Assembly: GCA_019828595.1 (NCBI GenBank)
Contig: JAHQRK010000011.1
Span: 62,001 to 126,000 of the forward strand
Direction of reading: 5' to 3'
Length of the DNA: 64,000 bases
DNA from: Aphanomyces cochlioides
Taxonomy: Eukaryota; Oomycota; Saprolegniomycetes; Saprolegniales; Verrucalvaceae
Of this stretch, positions 35,325 through 45,915 are shown in pieces. The translations under genes were made by a program, and so were the position numbers. Under the pieces are notes generated by a model, which was not told the DNA's origin, made no database searches, and worked only from the letters and a program-made list of their open reading frames with translations. Numbering within the stretch: position 1 is the first letter of the stretch; the number at the start of each line of letters is the position of its first letter.

Positions 35325-35797
35325 GGTTGGGTGCTTGCTGCGATAATGAGAAGTGAGGGTTGAATTTATTTATTTCCCCCTCGACTGCGATTCCCGCCAA
35401 GGTGCATCTTCAAATCTTATACTGACATTATATTATTTTTTGCAGGCTCAAGACATATCAAGGTTTGCTTGTTTTTTGCATACCGTCCATTATAATATTA
35501 CAGAGGTCATTATCTGTCTCACGAATGAAATGAAGTAAAGTAGTATGCCATTTTCAGCTAACTGTAAATTGGGATCAACGATTTATGGCATATTCAAAAT
35601 AGAGGTAAAACCTACATCTCGTAAATTGGCATTTTGGGAGCCTCCACTGAGTATATCCCAACCAAAAATATTGGATTTGGTGCAAAACTCTTGGAGATAA
35701 ACAAGTTCATATTTTGACCTCAATTATTGAATTTGCCCTCAAAATGGCATTTTGGGCCTATTTATTGTAATATTTTCGGTTGTCAGACGGGCCCTAA

Positions 35798-37080
35798 ACT
35801 ATTTTTGACTAATTACGATAATAAAACTTGGTCGTACACAAAGGTCTCGTTGTCGGGCGTGAAGGATCATGAGTGAGCATGGTATTGTCTTTTACGTCCA
35901 AATTACAGTTTTGATCAAAATCGACGAAATTTGTGTGATCAATCGGGCAATAGTGAATTCAAGTATAATCGGAAGGTACATGAATTAATGTGTGTGTGTT
36001 GGTGTGTTTTGTGTGTGTTTAAACAAACTCTGGATGCTGATTGGCTGGTTCGATTTGGTGATTGATTCAAACACAGATTTGGTGATTGATTCAAACACCA
36101 AATCGAACCAGCCAATCAGCATCCAGAGTTTGTTTAAGTTTGACCGATTTCAGCCAAGTTCGGAAATTTTGAGTCAATCAGACAATATCGTGGAACACAA
36201 CCTGTATGTATTTATATCCAATATTATACGGATGCCGGATAAATGAATATATGTCAAATGACGATAAACTCATGTACCTGCCAAAACATATTCCTTATAT
36301 AATTATAAATCCTTTGATAAATTATAACCTACCCTTAAAGATCTTACCTCACTTTTAACACTTTAGTCAAGTCAAAATTACATGCTCACTCGCGATTAAC
36401 AAAAAGTACGCAATCCCAAATCCATTTTTAGATTTTATAGCCTATCAATTATTCAAATAGAGCTGTTTTATGTACATTCTGAATGCCGAAACTCTGCTCT
36501 TTCCAGTGCAATTTGAATCACAAAATTACCCTCGAAAATTTTTGCGGCAAAGCCATATGAAGTTGGCGGCGTGGAAGTCGAGCTCACTCATGGGATAAGT
36601 AGGGGTTGTTACTATTTGGTGCCCCATAAATGTATTGTATTACTATTTGGTACCCCTCCGGATAATATGCAACAGAATCAGTAGAATGTGATCTTAAGCT
36701 GACACGACAGCTTTTGGACAACAGTGAGGTTTTTTACATAAAGAGGGGCTAGCTAACCTGAAGTAGGGACTCTTTTGGGGAAGTTCTTGTGTATTCGAGT
36801 GATTCAAGCTATCACTATTACTTTGAAACAACGACACTTGTTGTCGACGAGGTCCTTTTTCTGCATGTGGTCTGGAGAAATTTTGGAGTGAATAATCAAT
36901 ATCAACATCAATCTTGGTTAATCGTTGAATATCGTACAGTAACAGACGACTAGATCACGCTTTTAATGAGTCAAGGGGACACAGGTCATAGCCAACTGAT
37001 GCAACAGAAGGGCAGTATCACGCGATAATTTCAACTAAATGAGAATGATAAAAAGTCGTGTGTATTTCTGGCAAGGATGA
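35798..37080. other. AT-rich intergenic region without genes
   Basis: No supported gene. It holds the 42-bp palindrome described separately and, at about 36609-36655, a direct repeat of TTACTATTTGGT(G/A)CCCC. Single CCGGATAA-type motifs occur near 36235 and 36658. Confidence 0.5.
36019..36137. repeat. Perfect 42-bp inverted repeat (119 bp in all)
   Basis: Arms 36019-36060 and 36096-36137 are exact reverse complements. The 35-bp spacer, with the arm edges, contains a 23-bp direct duplication (GATTTGGTGATTGATTC is its core, at 36053 and 36077). Each arm contains a CCAAT box (GATTGGCTGG). The perfect symmetry implies a recent origin or active maintenance. It could be a MITE, a foldback element or a replication/repair product. 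Confidence 0.95.
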
Positions 37081-37086
37081 GATGGC

Positions 37087-37390
37087 TTTATGTCCTCACT
37101 TGTGAATTGGCTTGGAACTCACCCTTTCATCTTAGCTCTAGTTTGAATGTGCTATTCACATTGTCTAGTCACTGGACAGCACAGGCAGGCCAGGGCAGAG
37201 ACTAAAGGCTCAGTTCCAGGCCGATTCTCAAGTGAGGACATAAATCGTAGCCAGAGAATGTAGACAACTGCATAACGTCCTCAACCAACAGTAAATCCTA
37301 ACACATGACCCACATTACTTTGTCCTTTGGTTCAATTGGTTAGCTTGAACTTTCGTTTTGTTGATAGACTTAGAATCATTGACAGCACAA
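37087..37390. repeat. MITE-like element, copy 1
   Basis: The arm at 37087-37139 is repeated inverted at 37190-37244 (TTTATGTCCTCACTTG in both; about 80% over 52 bp). The following sequence to about 37390, including GCCAGAGAATGTA and CGTCCTCAACC, recurs downstream of the second copy at 40.46-40.64 kb. No coding potential is seen. The rest of 37390-38011 is AT-rich without a gene. Confidence 0.65.
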
Positions 37391-38011
37391 GTCTGTTCAA
37401 AATGCACAACCCGAGAGGAAAATGCCAATAAATTGGCTCGTTGTCATATTTCAGCAAAATTATATCCCCCTTAACTACTTAGCAAACAGACCTATGCAGG
37501 GATTTCTGATGCAAGAATGCATTGCGCTGTCAAACATTTTAAGAATGAAAAGATGACTAGACTGTTCAAGGTGGCTGATAAAGCCAAATGACAGTCAATG
37601 TGATGTATTTTGATTATCTGTTTGATGAAGATGTCTGATATTGGCGTGTTTTCCCTAGCTATGGTGCACATCACCTACAGACGACAAAGTGGCCAAATTT
37701 CTTGGACAGAATGTTTGTATTTACAGATATACTATTGGACAATATATGTTTATATTTTCTATAAATAGCCAATCATATTGAAGTATTTCAATAATATGTT
37801 GCTCTTCAGGCTCAAGTATTGACTTCTCTGATAAATCGACATGCTTAAGAGCAATCATCTAAGGCAGAACTGCTTAGAACAGTATATGTTAAGCAATATT
37901 ATCAAAGCGAATTGGTGCTCCTGGAGACTTAAAGGCATTCAAAAGCTTGTTGACATCGCAGCACTTGTAATGAAGTCTTCAGCAATTCACAAGTGGTATC
38001 CTGTTAATTAA

Positions 38012-39838
38012 CAGACTGCGACACCATCGAGACTGCTTTCAGGCGTTACTTCCCACCCATTGATCCAATCAGAGCAGAAGTGGGCTTTTTTGAAAGATCT
38101 AAAAAGTGGGAACTCCCTGTAATAATCAATAGTCTCTAAAACAAAATGACCTGCGTTCAAGACCAAAATAAACTTCAGAGTGAAGTTTATTTTGCCCTTT
38201 TAAAGCTGTATCTCCTCAAAACAAATAAAGATAGGAGAATTATCAAATATAAAATAATGAAGTATTAACCTCTGAAATATGATATTGAGCCAGTTCATTC
38301 AAAATGCCGCATCTCGATGAAGCCATCAGCTACGTCAAGGCCAATAGACCACGCGCCTTGACCCTACAGGAGAAGCTCGACATACTAATCCTTCATGCAA
38401 ACATGCGAGCGGCTGGAGCGGAAAGAGTCAGTGACACCATAGCTACAATGTTGAGCAGAGGAAGACCTCTTGTACAAGACGTATGGCGAGAATTTCAAGC
38501 CACTGGGAAGCTTACAATCGCCACACCTCCAGGGAACTCTAAACGACATGACTCCCGAGTGCCAAAATCCTCGTCAATTATATCCCAAGTACAACGATTC
38601 GTGCGAGATCGTCGTGAGCGTCAAGAGAGGACTGTTGCCAAAGACATCCTTGGCCTTCTCGAAGCCGAAGGCCACATTCTGTGGACCGAACTAAACCACA
38701 AGGATTGGCCTCGGCTTTGCGAGCTGTCCAACGATGGCTTCAGCAACTTGGATACAAACGTGGACGCAAAAAAGGTGCCCAGTCGTATCACCTTACTGAG
38801 AAGAACAGAGTCTTGCGTGATAAATATGTCATGGCGACGATTTCAGAGACCCAGCTTGTCAACTCGGCTGCCCGGCGGACATTTGTGTACACTGATGAAT
38901 CGTTTATTCACCATCACTACTCCAGACACGAGGACTCGCTGTATGATCCAAGCGACGTCCACGACAAGACCCCAAATATGCGCCACAAGGGACAGAGATT
39001 GTGCTTCATAGCAGCCATTATTGATGAGGGTTGGCATGGACCTAGTTCACTTGTTTGCCTTGATATATTTCAAGGCGGCAAAAAGGTTGGCAAGAAGATT
39101 CCCAAGGACTACCATGGAATGTTCGATACTACCTACTACATTGCTTGGTTCAAACGATTGCTTGATGAACTTGATTCCAAGGGTATTGCGAATGCTGTTA
39201 TTTCACTGGATAATGCAAGTTACCACTGCAGTAAGCCGCCCGATACGCCGCAGTTCAAGGACAAGAAAGAAGCACTACAGCTTGCATGTGTGCGATATGG
39301 TTTGCCTTTTGAATCCTGGGAAACAAAGTCTGTGTTGTGGTCCAAGCTGAAGCATTTTATCGATACAAACGTTGAACCAATTGTGGTGACGATGGCCAAG
39401 GCGGCAGGGCACGAAGTTCGATATACCCCTCCGCATCACAGTGACCTGCAGCCTATCGAATTGGTATGGGCACTCGTCAAGGGAACTGTTGGTCGGCAAT
39501 ATACAATTGACACGAAGTTTGCTGATGTCAAGCCCTCTCTCTCTGCTGCTTTTGATGCCTTATCATCATCGACAATCAAGAAGTGCATAGACAAAGCCGA
39601 GGAGCTTTTACTGGAAATCATGGCTCATTTGCAAATCATTGATACCCAAGAATGCAGCGAGGATTCTTCCGATAATTGTAGCGGGTCGAGCAGTGATATG
39701 GAGTGAGCTTGTGAAAGTAAATAATTAACAGTAAATATACCTCTTTTGTTCTATATTATAGATGTTCAAAGGTTTTTGTACAGCCACTGTCTAAAATTAT
39801 CAGTTATCCGGAAGCAGTCTCGATGGTGTCGCGGTCTG
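38012..39838 (+). mobile_element. IS630/Tc1-like DDE transposon with TIRs, 1827 bp
   Basis: The 29-bp terminal inverted repeats at 38012-38040 and 39838-39810 differ at two positions; both contain GCGACACCATCGAGACTGCTT. The element is flanked on both sides by TAA, consistent with the TA-type target duplication of this superfamily. It contains one transposase gene with a single frame break. Confidence 0.9.
38304..39706 (+). pseudogene. IS630/Tc1-like (DDE_3) transposase, one frameshift
   Basis: The N-terminal helix-turn-helix part begins at ATG 38304 (MPHLDEAISYVKANRPRALT). Within about 38660-38710 the coding frame changes, and the second frame runs on to the stop at 39706. The catalytic triad is visible: Asp in FVYTDESF, Asp in VISLDNASYH and Glu in LQPIELVWALVKG, with HHSDLQP upstream of the Glu as usual for DDE_3. 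The tail is Ser/Glu-rich. Apart from the single frame change the gene looks intact and the TIRs are nearly identical, so the insertion is fairly young. A sequencing error or ribosomal frameshift cannot be excluded. Confidence 0.88.
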
Positions 39839-41464
39839 TAAACAGGCTCCACCTTGCCCATGACTGGAAAATATAACAATGAAGATCACTGTTTATTTTT
39901 CTATTCGACGCATCAAGATGTTAGACTAACTTGTTTCGTATTTCTCGGGCTCGCGAGCCTCAAAGACTTCGTAGGATCATCGCAAGGTATGTGATATCTC
40001 CAAAATATTATACGGATAACAACTCAGATGCTCCGGATAAATTTTGTCAATACAAATTTCAAGTATATTTGACGAGCACCCCTAATGCCAAAATCTGTGC
40101 TTTTCCATACATTTGATCACAAAAGTGACCTCTGGAGAATCACCATAACTCAATCAATTCTTTGAATAGAGCAATTTCAAGCGGTAACATGTCTTCCTCT
40201 AATCCATATCTATCGATATTACCGCTTTTCTTATCCTTAATTGGACTCTCCAGAAATTTATCGACGGTCAAAGTGTAACGAAAATAATGTCGTCTCTAGA
40301 TGATGTGCACCATATATGATTATCTGTGACTTTGTTGAGCTATTGTGTTCTAATTTGAAATTGGGCCTGAATTTAGTGCTTTCTCACTGCTCAATTCTGC
40401 CTCTAATTTATGGATAGCACCGCAGAAAAAGGTAGAGAGAAAGGACTCAGTTGAGGTCCAATTCACAAGCGAGAACACGAAAATCCACTATAGCCAGAGA
40501 ATATACACAAAAGTCAAACGTCCTCAACCGACAGTTAATCCAAAACATCACAGAGAACTGTCCTCTGATTCGATCATGGCTAGCGAGAATATTCGTTGTG
40601 TTTATAGACTTAGACTTGTTTACTGAACTACACATCGAGATGATGGCCAGTCGGAAACGCCTCACAACTTTGAGATGAGTATGTTCTTGAAGGAAAATCA
40701 TTCGTACTGGGGTCCATTTGACTTGAAGAAAAATGAGTAGATCACTGAGAATGTCAACATCAATGCATGTGTAACTAATGAAAAATTATTTTACAGTAAT
40801 ATTTCATAACTAAAAAATTGCAATTAAAATTGAGATATGGTTTATCATTGCAATATAAATTGCACGAGTTGACTGTAGTCCAATTGATATTTATTTAATT
40901 TTTCAAATGCTATCAATTTTTAATTGCATTTTCCGACCCTGCTTTGGATGAAGGACCATTTTGAAACAAAGCAAAATAATTATCCGGAAAGTCAAATTTA
41001 GTAACCATTTTGCAATTGAAATATTTATTGTGACCATTTATTGTCGTTTGGGTCCAAAACTGGTGTTTTGAGATGTTTCGAAAATGTTTCAATTAATTGA
41101 CGCATACACTATTTAAGGTTTACGCAACCTTTTCTTGATCATGAACGTTAGTTAAATAGTGTAATTTCAAACGTTTTAAATGTTTGAAAAACATGTTCGA
41201 AGCATTCAATTTCATTTCATTTGAAGTTTGTATTGCGTCATTTTTGCGTCAAAATGGCTGCGTCGATATTTTCTTTGCAAGATTCCAGTTTTTTTCTAGA
41301 GACACAATAGTATGATTTCAATTTTATGGGGTACTAATTTGCAACTGCCCCGGAATAGTAACTTCTGCTAGACCTGTATAATTTTATATTGAATAAAACC
41401 TTTTAATTATGATAACCTTTGGACAATATTATTGTTTTTATCGAGGTTGTGCTTATTCGGAGAA
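39839..41464. repeat. AT-rich region with MITE-like copy 2
   Basis: At about 40349-40640 lies a diverged second copy of the 37.1-kb MITE-like repeat: an inverted pair around AATTGG-CCT...CTTTCTC, followed by TAGCCAGAGAATATA and CGTCCTCAACCGACAG. The flanking 40.7-41.46 kb is AT-rich and has no gene. Confidence 0.5.
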
Positions 41465-41968
41465 ATGGCTCAAGTCCGAGGCGGCCGACCGACGCTTCCT
41501 GGGAATGAGAATCGCCCGCCGAAGAAAGGCTCGACGAATCTCAAGAGGAAGCGTCTGACATATGAAGAGAAGCTCCGCGTGATCAAGTCTTACGAACAGT
41601 TTGGCATGCCCACGACGTTGGATCGCTTTTACCCAAATGTCAGCGGGTCTGTGCGTGAATCGGCGCGGAAGAACATCCATTTGTGGTCATCAAACAGAGC
41701 GTTCATCGAAGAAAGAGCGAATGATCCAGTTCGAGCCTCGCATCGATCGACTCGAGGACCTGGTGTAAGCACCACGTTGTCACCGGAAGTTGAAGACAAA
41801 CTTGTGCGCTGGATTTGCGATTTACGGACAAACGGAGTGCCCGTGACACACATCATGCTTCGCGAGAAAGCCCTGGAAGCGGCCAAAGAAGAAGGCCTCG
41901 ACCACTCCGTTTTCCGGGCGAGCGAGGCTTGGATCAACGGCTTCAAACGACGACACGCTATGGATTAA
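41465..41968 (+). CDS. Stand-alone pogo-type DNA-binding domain protein (167 aa)
   Basis: The first ATG of the frame is at 41465 (MAQVRGGRPTLPG). The protein resembles only the N-terminal half of the pogo transposase at 34-35.3 kb: YEEKLRVIKSYEQFGMPTTL (first helix-turn-helix), LSPEVEDKLVRWICDLRTNG, VPVTHIMLREKALE and WINGFKRRHAM (CENP-B-like second helix-turn-helix). It stops exactly where the DDE domain would begin, and no catalytic remnant follows within 500 bp. The frame is intact with no internal stop. It is either a domesticated DNA-binding protein or a neatly truncated transposon fragment. Confidence 0.65.
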   Translation: MAQVRGGRPTLPGNENRPPKKGSTNLKRKRLTYEEKLRVIKSYEQFGMPTTLDRFYPNVSGSVRESARKNIHLWSSNRAFIEERANDPVRASHRSTRGPGVSTTLSPEVEDKLVRWICDLRTNGVPVTHIMLREKALEAAKEEGLDHSVFRASEAWINGFKRRHAMD

Positions 41969-41989
41969 GGCGAACTATAAATTGTATAT

Positions 41990-42300
41990 TTCTTGTACGT
42001 CTTGCATATGCTGCGAAGTCAAAGGGCAAGAGCAGAAGAGCGCATTCTTAACAGTAAGTCTTCCTCTCCCTTTTCAATCTGGAGCCGATTTTGAAGAGTA
42101 AAAGATCCTGAATTCCGAGTTGAAGACGACGTATCACCATCGAAAACATGGTGCTATTCCATGGGGAATCCTGAGGAGATGGCACAGAAAGTACGTCAAG
42201 AAAGGCGAACCGATTCAACCGGCAGAAAGTGCGCGCCTGACGTGGATCTTCGCTTGTGCTTTGTGTGTCAAATTCAAAAATGAGCCAAATCAAAACTTTT
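41990..42300 (+). CDS. Possible small HTH gene or downstream exons of the pogo-type gene
   Basis: A segment near 42009-42053 (LRSQRARAEERILNS) can be joined over a GT-AG intron (about 42054-42118) to 42119-42300, giving LKTTYHHRKHGAIPWGILRR and then a short tail ending at 42300. The join reads like a Psq/pogo-type helix-turn-helix. It may be a separate small gene or 3' exons of the gene ending at 41968. Start and boundaries are uncertain. Inverted CCAAT boxes (GACCAATG, GCCAATC) lie at 42300-42345. Confidence 0.3.
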
Positions 42301-42439
42301 GACCAATGAAAAATCTCTAAATTTTGGATTTAAGCCAATCAAATTAATCTATTTATTAATTCAAAATTAATTGAGTTTTTTTGCGAATAAAAATTAATTT
42401 CGGATTGCATTATTCCACCGCTCGTCTTTCGTCCACCTC

Positions 42440-42830
42440 ATGGACGTCGAACCGATCTACTACTTCAACACGATCCAAGGCGATGTCAAGCGCTTGGCGC
42501 TGCAGGTAACTAAGCCCTACCAACGTCTTCCTACAGTTGTTGTAGACGCTGGAGCAAGTGCTCAAAGACAAGACGTATCATCCAGTGGACGTGTCAGTTT
42601 GGGTCCAGGAAATCACATCGTCCTGTCTGCAGTCGCTGAAGAACGTCGCGGATGGCGCGGCAGGATTCAAGTTCCTCGTCAATTGCACGATCGTCCAGAA
42701 GAAGAATGGCGGGTTCCACACCAACACATCCTGCTTTTGGAATGCGGAGACTGATGGACAAGTTGTTGTCCGGTATGAATCATCGACGTTTGTGGCGCTC
42801 TGCTCGATTTATGCGATCAGTCTACTCTAA
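42440..42830 (+). CDS. Tctex-1-type dynein light chain (116 aa, 2 exons)
   Basis: Exons 42440-42505 and 42546-42830 with a 40-nt intron; 351 nt. The protein (MDVEPIYYFN...) has the full Tctex-1 fold pattern: an N-terminal helix, VSVWVQEITSSCLQSL, FKFLVNCTIVQKKNGGFHT, SCFWNAETDGQVVVRYE and FVALCSIYAI. The length is normal for the family. It would be a light chain of cytoplasmic or axonemal dynein, binding the intermediate chains and cargo. Its stop lies 3 bp before the stop of the convergent mitochondrial IF-2 gene, so the 3' UTRs must overlap. Confidence 0.95.
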
Positions 42831-42832
42831 CT

Positions 42833-45473
42833 CTAATCCCTTACGAGTCTTGGACGCACTTTGACCACGCGGTACGCTTCAATCATATCTCCCACTTTGA
42901 AAAGAGCATCGTCGTCGCGGAATTGGACACCGCATTCTTGACCTTTTGGACTTTCCGAGATCTTGTCTTGGAAATGCCGCATGCTCTCCAGCGAGAGTCC
43001 TTCCACGACAACTTCGCCATCTCGAATAATACGGTACGTCGCGTCGAGGAAAAGCGATCCTTCTGTGACTCGAACGCCGGCAATAGCTGCTTTTTGACGT
43101 CCCTTGACGTTGATCGGGATATTCTGGAGGATTTCAGCCATGCCGACAGACTCTTCCTTGTCCATGTGGGTCATCTGGCTCGTGAGATGCACTTCGATGT
43201 CGTCCATGAGCGAGTAAATCACATTGTGCGACTTGATCTCGATTTGTTTGTCTACAAGGAGCCACTCAGTCGGTCAAACTAGACTTGTGGGTCTTACGGG
43301 CTGCCTCTTTCTCGATCTGCGACGGCTGCCGCGTGTTGAACGTGAAGATCGTCGCTCCCGTCCGCACGGCCAAGTCGATGTCAGACGTCGTCACTGGGCC
43401 CTACAAGATCATCTCAAGCTATCAACGACGGGGAAATCGACGTACCACGCCGGCAAGGATGCGCTTCAGCACGCATTCGCGACTGATCGAGTTCATCTCT
43501 GCAATCATGTGGTCGATGGCGTCAATGATGCCGAGCGCATTGGCCTTCAGGAGGATCGGGACGGCTTTTGGAACATACCCTTCGTCGTCAGGGGTCAATG
43601 CTTCGATGCGTTCTTCTTCAGCGGCGCGTTCCTGTCGTTGGATCTCGAGCTGTCTGCCTTTGTTGCGTCGGCCGAGCGAGACGTGCTGCTTGGTCACCAT
43701 GGCGGCGGCCGCTTCCTTCATTTTAATCTGTTCGAGAATGCGCGCTCGTTCCGCGACGACTTCTTTCGCCCGCTCTTCCGACTCGACGGGAAGAATAGGA
43801 AGACCCGTTTGGGGAAGTTCCTTGAGCCCAACAAGACGCACAGGAGTGCCGGCGCGGGCTTGCTTGATCGTCTTGCCGTTTTCATCGATGAGCGACTTGA
43901 TCTTGCCGTACTCGACGCCGCACACGATGAGCTGCCCGACCTTGAGCGTGCCCCACGTCACCATGGTGTCAACCGTGACGCCCAATCTACACAGTAGAAA
44001 TTATCAAGAATGGCAGCGCGAATGTACCCTCGGGCGATGCTTCCTTCGACGACGACGCCTTCGCCAGGAACGTCGACATCAGCGCGGAGCTCCATGAGTT
44101 CTGCTTGGAGCAAAATGGCTTGCTTGAGTTCATCGAGGCCTTCGCCGGTCTTTCCAGAGACGCAGACAAGCTGCATGTCTGCTTCGCTAATGCCTTCCTC
44201 TTCCAATTCTTTCGTCACGCGCGAGATGATTTCGTCTTCTTGGCCAGGAAATCGATCGCACTTCGTCACCGCGACAATGAGCGGCAGGCCATTCTCGACG
44301 GCGAGCTGGAGAACTTCCCGCGTCTGTGGTTGAATCCCGTCGTCGGCGGCAATCACAACGACGATGATGTCTGTCAACGAAGAGCCTTGTGCTCGCATCG
44401 TTGCAAACGCCGCATGGCCTGGTGTGTCAAAGAACACGATCGACGTGTCGTCAATCGGAACTGTGAAGGATCCGATCTTTTGCGTAATGCCACCGGCTTC
44501 TTTCGTCGTCGTCTGACGCAGAGCATCAAGTAATGTCGTCTTCCCGTGGTCGACGTGCCCCATGACAGTCACAATCGGTGGACGCATTGGAAACGCCGAG
44601 CAGTCGTCGGGGACCACCGTTGGCACAACGTCGACGAAACCTTCGACCAAGATGGGAATCATGCCCATTTCCTCCACTGCAAGCTCGGCAACTTCGGCGG
44701 ATAGCTCTACAACGTGGGTAAGAGCATGCTAAAATTTTGAACGTACCAGATTCGTCGTTGAGGTTGCGCTCGCCAAGCTGTCGAAGGGTTTGCAAAAGTC
44801 GCTCGCTCTTGATGCACATCCGTTCGGAAAGGTCCTCGACGGTAATCGTCGACGGGATTTCGACTTTAAGGCCACGGATCGGCTCTGCGCGTTTCTTCTT
44901 GAAGAATTTGCGCGCCTTGAAAGCTGGAGGCGTCTGTGGCTTGTATGTGCGTGTCGCTGGCGCTTTCGTGTCTTTCTTTCCAGTCGCTGTGGATGATCCT
45001 TTCGACGACGACCAGGTCACGTCAGGGAAAAAGTTGTTGGAGAAGATGTTTTTCTCAAACTTGAGACTCTTTTTTGGCGCAGCTTTTGGCTCTTCCTCGA
45101 CTTTCTTTGGTGTCATGCGGGGTTTCAGTACATTTCGATCGACTTTGACCTCGCCGCTCGATCCAAAGAGTTTAAATCGAGGTTCCTTGTCTTCCGTCGA
45201 GGTGGATGGTTTGAGCCACGCAGCCTGTCTATTCTTTGGTGGTGTGTCTGCTGTCGCACCGGCAGTCTTTTCCACAAACGGGACCCACGCTTTGAGCTCT
45301 TTGTCCCACGTTTTTCGCATCGCTGGCGCCTTGGCTGGTGCAGCGGCTCGTCCATGTCGTTGTGGTTGTGTAGCTTCAGGTGCTGGTTTTTTATTTGTCC
45401 ATCTCCTGGTCTCTGCTTTCGCACTGAAGTTGCGCGTGGCGTGGCGCCACACAAGCGCGCGGAGTTGAGCCAT
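42833..45473 (-). CDS. Mitochondrial translation initiation factor IF-2 (822 aa, 5 exons)
   Basis: Exons 45473-44747, 44706-44028, 43986-43446, 43400-43298 and 43251-42833; introns 40-46 nt; 2469 nt. The N-terminus ([18 protein letters not shown]) is Arg-rich and lacks acidic residues, as in a mitochondrial presequence. A basic Pro/Lys-rich linker and an IF2_N-like region ([20 protein letters not shown]) follow. The GTPase domain has [10 protein letters not shown] (G1), DTPGHAAF (G3), TKCD (G4) and SGKTGEG (G5). Domains II-IV continue through the last three exons ([40 protein letters not shown]). It would place initiator tRNA on the mitochondrial ribosome. The upstream region holds CCAAT boxes and a G-rich tract. 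Confidence 0.96.
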
Positions 45474-45915
45474 GCGAGATATCAAAGTGTTGTTGGTGGT
45501 CACTCCAGTCCAAAAATGAATTTTCATTGGATAAAAATCAAGATTAAACGACATTTGATTGGTTGATTAAAATTATATTCAAGCCATCTCATTGGTTGAA
45601 ATCCAACAGTACATTCTTGGAAGTTCATACTTTGGGGTTGCAGGGGGGTTAGGGGTTTGGGGTGTAGGGGGTAAAGTTTGGGGGTGTAGGGGTTAGGACT
45701 GCCATGGTAAAACCACGAGAATGGAGGAAATGCTGATCGATGGTGTCATCTTGCCGTCATTGTGGACGTTTCCGGCATGTGATCGATCTGTCGTTATGAA
45801 TTCCATCGAGGAGTATTGCCGTGTTTGGGGATTTGAGGTCAAGAATGGCAAAGCTATGGAAACTATGACGGGCAGACGTGTACACGGACATGCACAAGGT
45901 GGAATTGATGCGGGG
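45474..45915. promoter_or_regulatory. IF-2 upstream region: ATTGG boxes and telomere-like G-rich tract
   Basis: Three ATTGG (inverted CCAAT) boxes occur at about 45528, 45558 and 45591. A strongly G-rich tract at 45631-45697 contains GGGGTTAGG, GGGGTTTGGGG and GGGGTGTAGGGG, reminiscent of degenerate TTTAGGG telomere repeats. On the IF-2 coding strand it is C-rich. No gene is supported here. Confidence 0.5.

Larger units (their letters stand above)
33293..35797 (-). mobile_element. pogo/Tigger-type DNA transposon, about 2.5 kb
   Basis: A pogo-type transposase ORF lies between candidate inverted termini: AGGGTTCGTCTGGCAA at 33293-33308 and, inverted, AGGGCCCGTCTGACAA at 35797-35782 (13 of 16 bases match). 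Both ends sit next to TA-rich sequence (TTA before the left end, AAA after the right end). The 2.5-kb length is usual for this group. The TIR assignment is by eye and moderate in strength. Confidence 0.55.

Noticed and set aside
43224..44533. Several plus-strand ORFs over 140 codons
   Set aside because: They are opposite the IF-2 exons, which carry all GTPase motifs on the minus strand.
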